From SZUA-1535 sp964594175 (GTDB taxonomy: Archaea; Aenigmatarchaeota; Aenigmatarchaeia; Aenigmatarchaeales; SZUA-1535), in contig CAZQLM010000013.1 of NCBI GenBank assembly GCA_964594175.1, forward strand, positions 1 to 20,130: 20,130 bases of DNA. Direction: 5' to 3'. Positions 1-5,481 of the stretch are shown here, piece by piece. The position numbers and the translations under genes were made by a program. The notes under the pieces are model-generated. The model saw only the letters and a list, made by a program, of their open reading frames with translations. It had not been told where the DNA came from and searched no databases. Position 1 is the first letter of the stretch. The number at the start of each line of letters is the position of its first letter.

Positions 1-31
1 GGCACGCGCCATACCGCTAGGCGACCCCGGC
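1..31 (-). tRNA. tRNA, 5' part only (runs off the window start); identity not determined
   Basis: Read on the minus strand from position 31, the sequence begins with a GCCGGGG acceptor strand. It continues with a D arm (GCC, a loop containing GCGGTA, then GGC) and the start of an anticodon stem (CGTGCC). The window ends before the anticodon, so the amino acid cannot be assigned. The short D loop is more like tRNA-Gly than tRNA-Ser, but this is only a hint. A TTTAAAG-like TATA element lies near 63-70 on the minus strand. Whether this tRNA also carries a T-loop intron, as the other three here do, cannot be seen. Confidence 0.75.
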
Positions 32-82
32 TTATGATGGAATAAACGATAAGAAAATAAAAACTTTAAATGAATGAAAAGC

Positions 83-90
83 TTATAAAT
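83..90 (+). promoter_or_regulatory. TATA box of the glycosyltransferase remnant
   Basis: TTATAAAT is centred about 27 bp upstream of the ATG at 114, the archaeal spacing that would give a leaderless mRNA. No ribosome binding site is seen before the ATG. Confidence 0.6.
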
Positions 91-113
91 ATTTACTACT
101 ACATAGTAAATAT

Positions 114-832
114 ATGAAGTGTGAAATTGTAATACCTACTTACAATGCTGGAAGCAAAATTTACGAAACTCTGAAAGGAAATTATGAAAACGGATATGAA
201 AAATTTACAATAGTAAATGATGGCTCTCGAGATAATACTTCTCCTGAAATTGAAAGATTCGAAAAAGATTACGGTGCAGAAAGCGTGCAATCGAAGTATA
301 TATTTCTTTTGGATGACGATACGATAATCTGTTCTTCGCCTTCAAAATTAAAAGAAGTATGTAAAAAGATGGAAAAAAATATTAAAGCTTCTACCGTATC
401 GGTTCAGCCGTGGTACGAAAAAAGTCTTTACTTTCACGATTACAGGAAATAGAATTTTACCTCGCGGATTTCACCCGAAAAATACTAGGAAGCAATCAGA
501 GATGCGTTCCGGGATGTGCAGGAATTTACGAAAGACATTCGCTTTTGGAAGCGTTGGAAAAGCATACAGGCGAACTTGAAGGTGACGATTTCGAACTTAC
601 TACGAAATATTTCCTGAAAGAAATTTTTAAGTTAAAATTATCCAAACGCTCGATTACATATGGAAGCGAGATTTTCAGTGCGATTTCTCTTTTCAAAAAC
701 GAAAGAAACGATTCAAAAAACCTTGAATTAATCGGTTTATTCCCATTTTACTATCTTGCTATCACTATTACTTCCAGAACCAGAGCTTATGCCGAAAATA
801 TTAGAAATTTAAAAGAATATTTTTCAATATAA
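114..832 (+). pseudogene. family-2 glycosyltransferase, frameshifted and probably internally deleted
   Basis: Two overlapping frames together spell one GT-A glycosyltransferase. Frame one (114-452) has the N-terminal nucleotide-binding strand (IVIPTYNAG), a VNDGSRDNT motif and the metal-binding FLLDDDT. Frame two carries LLSRLQEIEFYL, VPGCAGIYER and the acceptor-site EGDDFELTTK, all usual in membrane-associated GT2 synthases. The frames join at a run of six A residues (418-423); a seventh A would give one continuous protein of about 240 residues. Decay may go further: the stretch between the DGS and DDD motifs is shorter than usual, the QxxRW motif is not recognisable, and the C-terminal membrane part is short for the family. 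A leaderless TATA promoter is still present, and the 3' end holds the promoter of the next gene. A sequencing error in the A run is the main alternative to a true pseudogene. Confidence 0.7.
805..814 (+). promoter_or_regulatory. TATA box of the HerA-like ATPase gene
   Basis: AATTTAAAAG is centred about 27 bp before the ATG at 837, inside the 3' end of the glycosyltransferase remnant. It implies a separate leaderless transcript for the ATPase. Confidence 0.5.
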
Positions 833-836
833 TTCT

Positions 837-2099
837 ATGCCCGTAATCGATATAGTGGTGGGAAGAGACCAAGAAGACATAGAAAGATTCGGCAGCAAAG
901 GATGTGTTTACATTGGCAAACACATAGTAGGAGAAGCGTATGAATCGCACCTTGCAAACAAAATAGTTATGGATGTTCTTCGTCCACATATAATTTTGAT
1001 TCTTGGAAAGCGTGGTTCAGGAAAAAGCTACAGCGGTGGAGTTATAGCAGAGGAAATCATGCTATTGCCAGATGAGATAAAATCAAATTTGAGCTGCATC
1101 CTTATAGATACCATGGGTATTTTCTGGTCGATGAAATATCCTAACGAAAGGGATTTTGATCTTCTTACTCAATGGGGTTTCAAACCTCAAGCTTTTCCAA
1201 TAAAAACCTTTGTGCCGATTGGATTAGCAAGAAGCTATGAAAAATCGAAAATAAGCTTTGATGAGACTTTTGCTATAAAGCCAAGCGAGCTTACAGCAAG
1301 CGATTGGGCTCTAACCTTTGGCTTCTCTCTTCAGCACCCTTTAGGAATTCTTCTTGAAAGAGCTCTTCGAAAACTGAAAAAAGAAAAAGAGAATTACAGC
1401 ATAGATGAAATAATCCAAGCAATAGAAGAAGATAAAAGAGCTAGCGATAGGGAAAAATTGGCTTTGATAAATCGCTTTATCTCCGCAAAGGAATGGGGAA
1501 TTTTTTCGGAGCGAGCAACACCAATAGAAAAATTTCTCGAACCGGGAATAGCAACCGTGCTTGATGTTTCTCTACAAGAATGGGGCGTGCGCAATTTAAT
1601 GCTCGGTATTCTTGCAAGAAAGATTTATGAGATAAGAATGTATGCAAGAAGAAAGGAAGAAATAGCAATAATAGAGGGGGAAGAAAAAACAAAAATTCCG
1701 ATGGTTTGGTTTATAATAGACGAAGCTCACGAGTTTTTGCCAGCGCAAAGCAAAACTGCAGCAAGCGATGCTTTGCTAACCCTTGTAAGGCAGGGAAGGC
1801 AACCAGGAATAAGCTGCGTGTTCATAACACAGAGACCAAACAAACTTCATGAAGATGCTATATCACAAGCGGATTTAATAATAGCGCATCGTTTAACCTC
1901 TAAGCCAGACTTGGACGCTCTTTCACAAATAATGCAAACATATCTTTTAGAGGATATAAGAAAAACAATTTCTCAGCTTCCACGCACAAAGGGCACAGCA
2001 ATAATCCTTGACGATAACTCTGAAAGACTTTACAAGGTTCAAATCCGTCCGCGTTTATCTTGGCATGCTGGCGGTTCTCCTTTATTACTCGGGCGCTGA
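837..2099 (+). CDS. HerA/FtsK-superfamily ATPase (DUF87-like)
   Basis: A 420-residue P-loop ATPase of the HerA type, hexameric DNA pumps or helicases that in archaea usually act with the NurA nuclease in end resection. Seen directly: a short N-terminal region of about 56 residues, Walker A GKRGSGKS at 57-64, Walker B VWFIIDEAHEF at about 290-300, and the downstream RQGRQPGISCVFITQRP segment carrying the sensor and arginine-finger region typical of HerA. The N-terminal region is much shorter than the HAS barrel of classical HerA (about 500 residues in total), so this is probably a HerA paralogue rather than the repair helicase itself. No nurA, mre11 or rad50 is adjacent. The gene converges on the next one, and the two 3' ends overlap by 15 bp. 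The ATG sits at the right distance from a TATA box for a leaderless start. Confidence 0.85.
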   Translation: MPVIDIVVGRDQEDIERFGSKGCVYIGKHIVGEAYESHLANKIVMDVLRPHIILILGKRGSGKSYSGGVIAEEIMLLPDEIKSNLSCILIDTMGIFWSMKYPNERDFDLLTQWGFKPQAFPIKTFVPIGLARSYEKSKISFDETFAIKPSELTASDWALTFGFSLQHPLGILLERALRKLKKEKENYSIDEIIQAIEEDKRASDREKLALINRFISAKEWGIFSERATPIEKFLEPGIATVLDVSLQEWGVRNLMLGILARKIYEIRMYARRKEEIAIIEGEEKTKIPMVWFIIDEAHEFLPAQSKTAASDALLTLVRQGRQPGISCVFITQRPNKLHEDAISQADLIIAHRLTSKPDLDALSQIMQTYLLEDIRKTISQLPRTKGTAIILDDNSERLYKVQIRPRLSWHAGGSPLLLGR

Positions 2100-2684
2100 C
2101 TCATATGCCTCGTGACTTTCTATTATGATCTTACCTGGTATTATGGAGAGAGAATATGTTTCCTCCTTTCTTTTCTCTTTACATTTTAGTACAATCTCCC
2201 TTTTCATATCTCCTTTAACTCTTTCGAAAACTATGTACAGCACGTAATCTGCTACGGCATGAAGTTCTTCTCTTTTAGTAGAGCAGAAAATTCCCGCTAC
2301 ATTTTTAGCTCTAAGTAAATTACAAATATCCATAAGTTCTCCTGGGGTTAATGAAGGGTGCAAAGGGTCTATCACGAGTATGTCTGGGTTGAAATTTTTT
2401 AATGCAAATTCCACATCTTCAAAAAAATCCTTTTCATTTCCTAGATCCAGCTGACCGAAAATAAGGTTTTTTCCCACAGCTTTTTCGAATTCTTCTCCGA
2501 AAAATTCTTTTAATCCTTTCTTCAGAAGTTCGGTATTCAAAAAGGATAGAAAGAGGCATTTTTTCCCTTCTTTCATTTTTTCTAATACAATGAAAGAAGC
2601 CAGTAGAGTTTTTCCAGCACCACTTTCGCCTTCTATGAGAAGAATTTTCTTTTTATCTACGAGAGTTTTAAATTTCTCAATCAT
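2085..2684 (-). CDS. small RecA/KaiC-superfamily ATPase
   Basis: A 199-residue single-domain ATPase. Walker A is GESGAGKT at 19-26 and Walker B is ILVIDPL at about 100-106, followed by a short C-terminal sheet region. The fold signature is that of the RecA/KaiC/GvpD group, and many archaea carry several such small proteins of unknown role (signalling or DNA transactions). It lacks the helix-hairpin-helix N-terminus of RadA and the second domain of KaiC, so it is neither. The 3' end overlaps the convergent HerA-like gene. An AT-rich TATA-like stretch at about 2703-2716 fits a leaderless start at the ATG of 2684. Substrate and partners are unknown. Confidence 0.8.
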   Translation of the reverse strand: MIEKFKTLVDKKKILLIEGESGAGKTLLASFIVLEKMKEGKKCLFLSFLNTELLKKGLKEFFGEEFEKAVGKNLIFGQLDLGNEKDFFEDVEFALKNFNPDILVIDPLHPSLTPGELMDICNLLRAKNVAGIFCSTKREELHAVADYVLYIVFERVKGDMKREIVLKCKEKRKEETYSLSIIPGKIIIESHEAYESAPE

Positions 2685-2731
2685 AAATTAATTTCAAACA
2701 TAATAAAAATATAAAATAAAAGGTGTGCATT

Positions 2732-3397
2732 GTGCAGAAAACCCTTCCAAGTAAAAAAATTGTCGTGGTTGTGGACACAAGGGAAATTTATTCGTCAGTA
2801 GTCAGGGAGCTTCACGATTTTGGATGCGAAATTGTTGAAAAAATGCTTCCTTTAGGCGATTACGTCTGCTCGGAAAGAATATGTGTGGAGAGAAAAACAG
2901 CAGAAGATTTTACAGCAAGTATAATAGATGGAAGACTTTTCGATCAAATAGCAAGACTGAAAGAAAGCTATGAGAAGCCTGTGCTTATAATAGAAGGTAG
3001 AAATTTTTTCGCAAGAGGAGTTCATCCTAACGCTGTTTACGGAGCCTTAGCGAGTTGCGTTGAACTCGGAGTTTCGCTTTTGCACTCTTCCAATCCAAGG
3101 GAAACCGCCAAGATAATTTATTTTCTTGCTAAAAAAGAGCAGGTTAACGGAAGAAGGGAAATAGCTTTTAAAACAAAGCTTAAACCGAAAAGTTTGCAGG
3201 AGTTTCAGCTTGCCTTAATTGCTTCGCTACCATTTGTCAATACCACGCTTGCAAAGCGTTTGCTCAAATATTTCAAAACTCCGAAGGCTATTTTCTCTGC
3301 AAGCGAAAGAGAGCTGAGAAAGGTAGAGGGAATAGGCGAGAGAAAGGCAAGAGCAATATGGAAGGTGTTGAATAAAGAATGGGAAGAAGAGTCTTAA
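2732..3397 (+). CDS. xpf: XPF/ERCC4-type structure-specific nuclease (short archaeal form)
   Basis: An ERCC4 nuclease domain followed by tandem helix-hairpin-helix motifs, the layout of the short archaeal XPF, which cuts 3' flaps and branched DNA as a dimer and often works with PCNA. With the start used here (221 residues), the active-site residues are D15, GDY at 42-44 and ERKxxxD (E53, R54, K55, D59). The HhH region is at about 160-215 and includes VEGIGERKARAI. No helicase domain is fused, unlike euryarchaeal Hef. The C-terminus has no clear PCNA-binding box. Two GTG starts are possible. The one at 2732 is preferred because AGGTG (2721-2725) lies six bases before it as a ribosome binding site; the other is 2723. 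It diverges from the RecA-like gene, with 47 bp between the start codons. Confidence 0.9.
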   Translation: MQKTLPSKKIVVVVDTREIYSSVVRELHDFGCEIVEKMLPLGDYVCSERICVERKTAEDFTASIIDGRLFDQIARLKESYEKPVLIIEGRNFFARGVHPNAVYGALASCVELGVSLLHSSNPRETAKIIYFLAKKEQVNGRREIAFKTKLKPKSLQEFQLALIASLPFVNTTLAKRLLKYFKTPKAIFSASERELRKVEGIGERKARAIWKVLNKEWEEES

Positions 3398-3487
3398 AGA
3401 AATTTTATAAACATTCCAAGAAATTCTCTTTCTTAGCGGGGGTCGCCTAGCCTGGCCGATGGCGCAGGACTGAGGCTCCTGTGGCGC

Positions 3488-3530
3488 AACCCTTCCGCTT
3501 CGCGGAAGCGTTGACGGAAGGGTTACACAA
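3488..3530 (+). other. probable variable-arm intron of tRNA-Leu
   Basis: The region begins with AACCCTTCCG (3488-3497) and contains its exact reverse complement CGGAAGGGTT at 3515-3524. A competing 7-bp hairpin, CTTCCGC-TTC-GCGGAAG (3492-3508), uses the same 5' arm. Flanking exon bases (TGGC before, GAGCC after) would form a normal class II variable arm once it is removed. The exact splice sites are not certain. An expanded, unspliced variable arm is the alternative. Confidence 0.55.
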
Positions 3531-3551
3531 TAGAGCCTTCCTGGGTTCAAA

Positions 3552-3578
3552 AAGGTTGACTACCGTAGTTCATGGAGC
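3552..3578 (+). other. T-loop intron of tRNA-Leu
   Basis: 27 bases lie between TTCAAA and the T that precedes the 3' strand of the T stem. Removal restores the 7-base loop TTCAAAT. The boundaries may shift by one base because A residues repeat at the 5' junction. Confidence 0.75.
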
Positions 3579-3641
3579 TCCCAGCCCCCGCACCATTTTA
3601 ATCTTTATAAATTTTTCTCTTTTTCTGTAGAGAATCGGGAA

Positions 3642-3679
3642 ATTTAAATAGATTTGCACGGTTTTTTCAATTAGGGGTG
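3642..3679 (+). promoter_or_regulatory. promoter and ribosome binding site of the GGGP synthase gene
   Basis: TATA box ATTTAAAT at 3642-3649 predicts transcription from about 3672. GGGGTG at 3674-3679 then lies six bases before the TTG at 3686. This makes the TTG a better start than the GTG at 3677, which would overlap the ribosome binding site. Confidence 0.5.
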
Positions 3680-3685
3680 TTTCCA

Positions 3686-4552
3686 TTGAAAATTGGGAAA
3701 GTAGGAAAGTACATGCGAAAAAAGATAAGAAAAGAAGGGGCTATTTTGCTTGCTCTTGTAGATCCGGATAAGCAGCCCTTTGAAAAGGGAGCAAAGATGG
3801 CAGAGATAGCCTATGAATGTGGAGCGGATGTAATACTTGTAGGCGGCTCTATAGGAGCGCAGGGTATTATTCTGGATAAAACAGCCAAACTTATTAGAGA
3901 AAAGGTTGATATTCCAATTGTGCTTTTTCCAGGAAATATAGGTACAATAACGCCTTATGCAGATGCCATAGAATTCATGTTTTTGATAAATTCTTCTGAC
4001 GTGTACTGGCTTTCAACTGCTCAAATTCAGAGCGCGCCTGTAATAAAGAGAATAGGTTTAGAGGTAATACCTACAGCTTACATAATTCTTGAGCCTGGAC
4101 AAGCTGCTGGCTGGGTCTCGCATGCTAATTTGATTCCAAGAGAACGAGTAGACTTAGCAGCTGCTACAGCTTTAGCAGGGGAATATGTTGGTGCACACAT
4201 GATAGTTATGGACTCCGGTTCAGGGGCACCGTCTCCGGTGAAACCAGAATTCATAGCAAGTGTTAAGAAACATATATCTATTCCGCTTATTTACGGTGGT
4301 GGTTGCCGAGAGCCTGAGCAGGTTAGAGCACTTGTAGAGGCAGGAGCTGATGGTATTCAAATAGGAACGGCTTTCGAAATCGAAAAAAACGAGGAAAAGG
4401 CAAGAGAAAAAATAAAATCAATGGTAAAAGCCGTAAAAGAAGGAGGAGAAAATAAAAAAGAATACGAAAACAACAGCAAAGAAAAGGAAGATGTAAAACA
4501 TTTAATAAAGCTTCCGAGATTTTTCAGAATAAAATTTAAAAAGAAACAATAA
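3686..4552 (+). CDS. geranylgeranylglyceryl phosphate synthase, with an extra basic C-terminal tail
   Basis: Makes the first ether bond of archaeal lipids by joining geranylgeranyl diphosphate to sn-glycerol-1-phosphate. Seen: a TIM-barrel sequence with LALVDPDKQP near the N-terminus, GADVILVGGSIG, VLFPGN, YIILEPGQAAGWV, MDSGSGAPSPV, and the phosphate-binding LIYGGGCREPEQ and GADGIQIGTAFE. The preferred TTG start gives a family-like N-terminus (KIGKVGKYM) and 288 residues. The barrel ends by about residue 245. The last 40 or so residues are a lysine/glutamate-rich linker and a basic, aromatic end (LPRFFRIKFKKKQ) that ordinary GGGPS lacks. It stands alone under its own TATA promoter, one base before the convergent gatC stop. 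Confidence 0.93.
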   Translation: MKIGKVGKYMRKKIRKEGAILLALVDPDKQPFEKGAKMAEIAYECGADVILVGGSIGAQGIILDKTAKLIREKVDIPIVLFPGNIGTITPYADAIEFMFLINSSDVYWLSTAQIQSAPVIKRIGLEVIPTAYIILEPGQAAGWVSHANLIPRERVDLAAATALAGEYVGAHMIVMDSGSGAPSPVKPEFIASVKKHISIPLIYGGGCREPEQVRALVEAGADGIQIGTAFEIEKNEEKAREKIKSMVKAVKEGGENKKEYENNSKEKEDVKHLIKLPRFFRIKFKKKQ

Positions 4553-4553
4553 T

Positions 4554-4835
4554 TTACACTATTTTCGGTCCTTTAAAAAAACCATTTTCTTTGTGTTCTG
4601 TGTTGCTTAAAGCCAATTCCTGTTGCCAAGATTCTTTTGGTATATCTTCCCTCCAAAGGTTTTTCAATTCAAATGGATGAAAAGCTGGCTCTACATCTGT
4701 TGTATAAACTTCCCTTATTTTAGAAAACGCTTTTTCTATCTCTTTTAGTTCTTCAGCAAATTTTTCTATCTCTTCTTCACTTAAATTAAGTCTAGCCAGC
4801 TCTGCTACTTTTTTTACTGTATTCCTGTCAAGCAT
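4554..4835 (-). CDS. gatC: Asp-tRNA(Asn)/Glu-tRNA(Gln) amidotransferase subunit C
   Basis: A 93-residue GatC, the small subunit that braces GatA against GatB in the transamidation route to Asn-tRNA or Gln-tRNA. The start ATG at 4835 gives the typical N-terminal helices (TVKKVAELARLNLSEEEIEK) and the later short segment TDVEPAFHPF. An upstream in-frame ATG at 4892 would overlap the divergent gene and its promoter, so it is rejected. GatA and GatB are not in the window. An TTTTAAAC element on the minus strand (about 4858-4866) fits a leaderless start at 4835. In archaea that use GatDE for Gln-tRNA, GatCAB mainly makes Asn-tRNA; which applies here cannot be told. Confidence 0.88.
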   Translation of the reverse strand: MLDRNTVKKVAELARLNLSEEEIEKFAEELKEIEKAFSKIREVYTTDVEPAFHPFELKNLWREDIPKESWQQELALSNTEHKENGFFKGPKIV

Positions 4836-4837
4836 AG

Positions 4838-4866
4838 AAAATAATTTATGCCAGCTGTTTAAAACT
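4838..4866. promoter_or_regulatory. divergent promoter region between gatC and the membrane-protein gene
   Basis: Only 37 bp separate the two start codons. A minus-strand TATA-like element (4858-4866) serves gatC and a plus-strand one (about 4839-4849) serves the membrane protein. Unlike the pairs at 11684 and 13540, these are two separate elements, each near its partner's start. Confidence 0.4.
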
Positions 4867-4872
4867 TTTTCC

Positions 4873-5481
4873 ATGAAAAAGAAATTGCACAACTTTGCAA
4901 TTTTCCATGATTACATAAAATTTTTTGTAATCCTTTATGTTTCGCTCTCCGCGATAATCGCGATTTTTTTCGGATTGTTTTACTTCCTTCTTTGGATACT
5001 CTTTCACTACGCTCTCGAGCTCTATAAGAGATTTCACCTTTTTCACAGTTTCTCTCTTAAAGATTTTCTTATTGCGCTGCAACATTGCAGAATAGATTTC
5101 ATGTTTCTTTTTGTTGGAATAGCTGTAGAAGCCATTGCCGAGCACAGCTTTGCTTTAGCTCCTGGAAGGATAGGAACGCTTGTAAGGGCTGAAAGAGAGG
5201 CTTCTCTGCTTTTTCGTGAAATCAGAATTATCGAGCTTCTGCGCTCTCTTCCCCGTGTTGTAGGAACTCTTAAAGCTTCTAAAAGCGTAGCTCAAATAGC
5301 CAAAGAGCTATATACGCATAAACTCCCGAAAGAAAAGGAAAAGCTTGAATTTGATAGAACAGATATGGCAGTAATTTTAATAGTTTTTGCTTCGTTTTTC
5401 ATAAGCTTTCTTTTTCTCTCTGCTCATGGCTTGAGCACAGAAGAAATTTTTAGAACGTATACCTCGGTTTTGCTTCCCTAG
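4873..5481 (+). CDS. unknown membrane protein
   Basis: A 202-residue protein I do not recognise. Two N-terminal hydrophobic segments are visible at about 17-45, a further one at about 74-92, a charged, basic cytoplasmic-type stretch in the middle (REIRIIELLRSLPRVVG, about 110-160), and a C-terminal membrane segment at about 168-188. No catalytic motif or cysteine cluster was found. The start ATG is placed by a leaderless-type TATA element about 29 bp upstream. The stop codon TAG overlaps the TAG of the convergent SMC gene within one CTAG. It sits between gatC and smc, which gives no functional clue. Confidence 0.7.
   Translation: MKKKLHNFAIFHDYIKFFVILYVSLSAIIAIFFGLFYFLLWILFHYALELYKRFHLFHSFSLKDFLIALQHCRIDFMFLFVGIAVEAIAEHSFALAPGRIGTLVRAEREASLLFREIRIIELLRSLPRVVGTLKASKSVAQIAKELYTHKLPKEKEKLEFDRTDMAVILIVFASFFISFLFLSAHGLSTEEIFRTYTSVLLP

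Larger units (their letters stand above)
3436..3595 (+). tRNA. tRNA-Leu (GAG) with insertions in the variable arm and the T loop
   Basis: GCGGGGG (3436-3442) pairs with CCCCCGC (3585-3591). Discriminator A3592 and an encoded CCA follow. The anticodon arm CAGGA-CTGAGGC-TCCTG (3465-3481) is intact, with anticodon GAG at 3472-3474. The T stem CTGGG (3541-3545)/CCCAG (3580-3584) encloses TTCAAA, then 27 extra bases (3552-3578), then T. This is an intron at T-loop position about 59/60. The variable arm is also expanded by about 40 bases (about 3488-3530) and contains a strong inverted repeat. No intron is present in the anticodon loop. A TATA box (TTTTATAAAC, 3403-3412) lies upstream at the usual distance. 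The gene needs at least one, and probably two, splicing events to give a functional tRNA. Confidence 0.9.

Noticed and set aside
418..425. Programmed -1 frameshift at the A run of the glycosyltransferase
   Set aside because: The A-AAA-AAG heptamer is present but not in phase with the upstream frame, so tandem tRNA slippage would mismatch; a lost base explains the data more simply.
837..2684. HerA-NurA or Mre11-Rad50 repair operon
   Set aside because: The HerA-like gene is adjacent only to a convergent small RecA-like ATPase; no NurA, Mre11 or Rad50 sequence is present, and the ATPase lacks a full N-terminal HAS barrel.
3227..3550. Open frame of 107 codons on the minus strand
   Set aside because: It covers the end of the XPF-type gene and most of tRNA-Leu in antisense.
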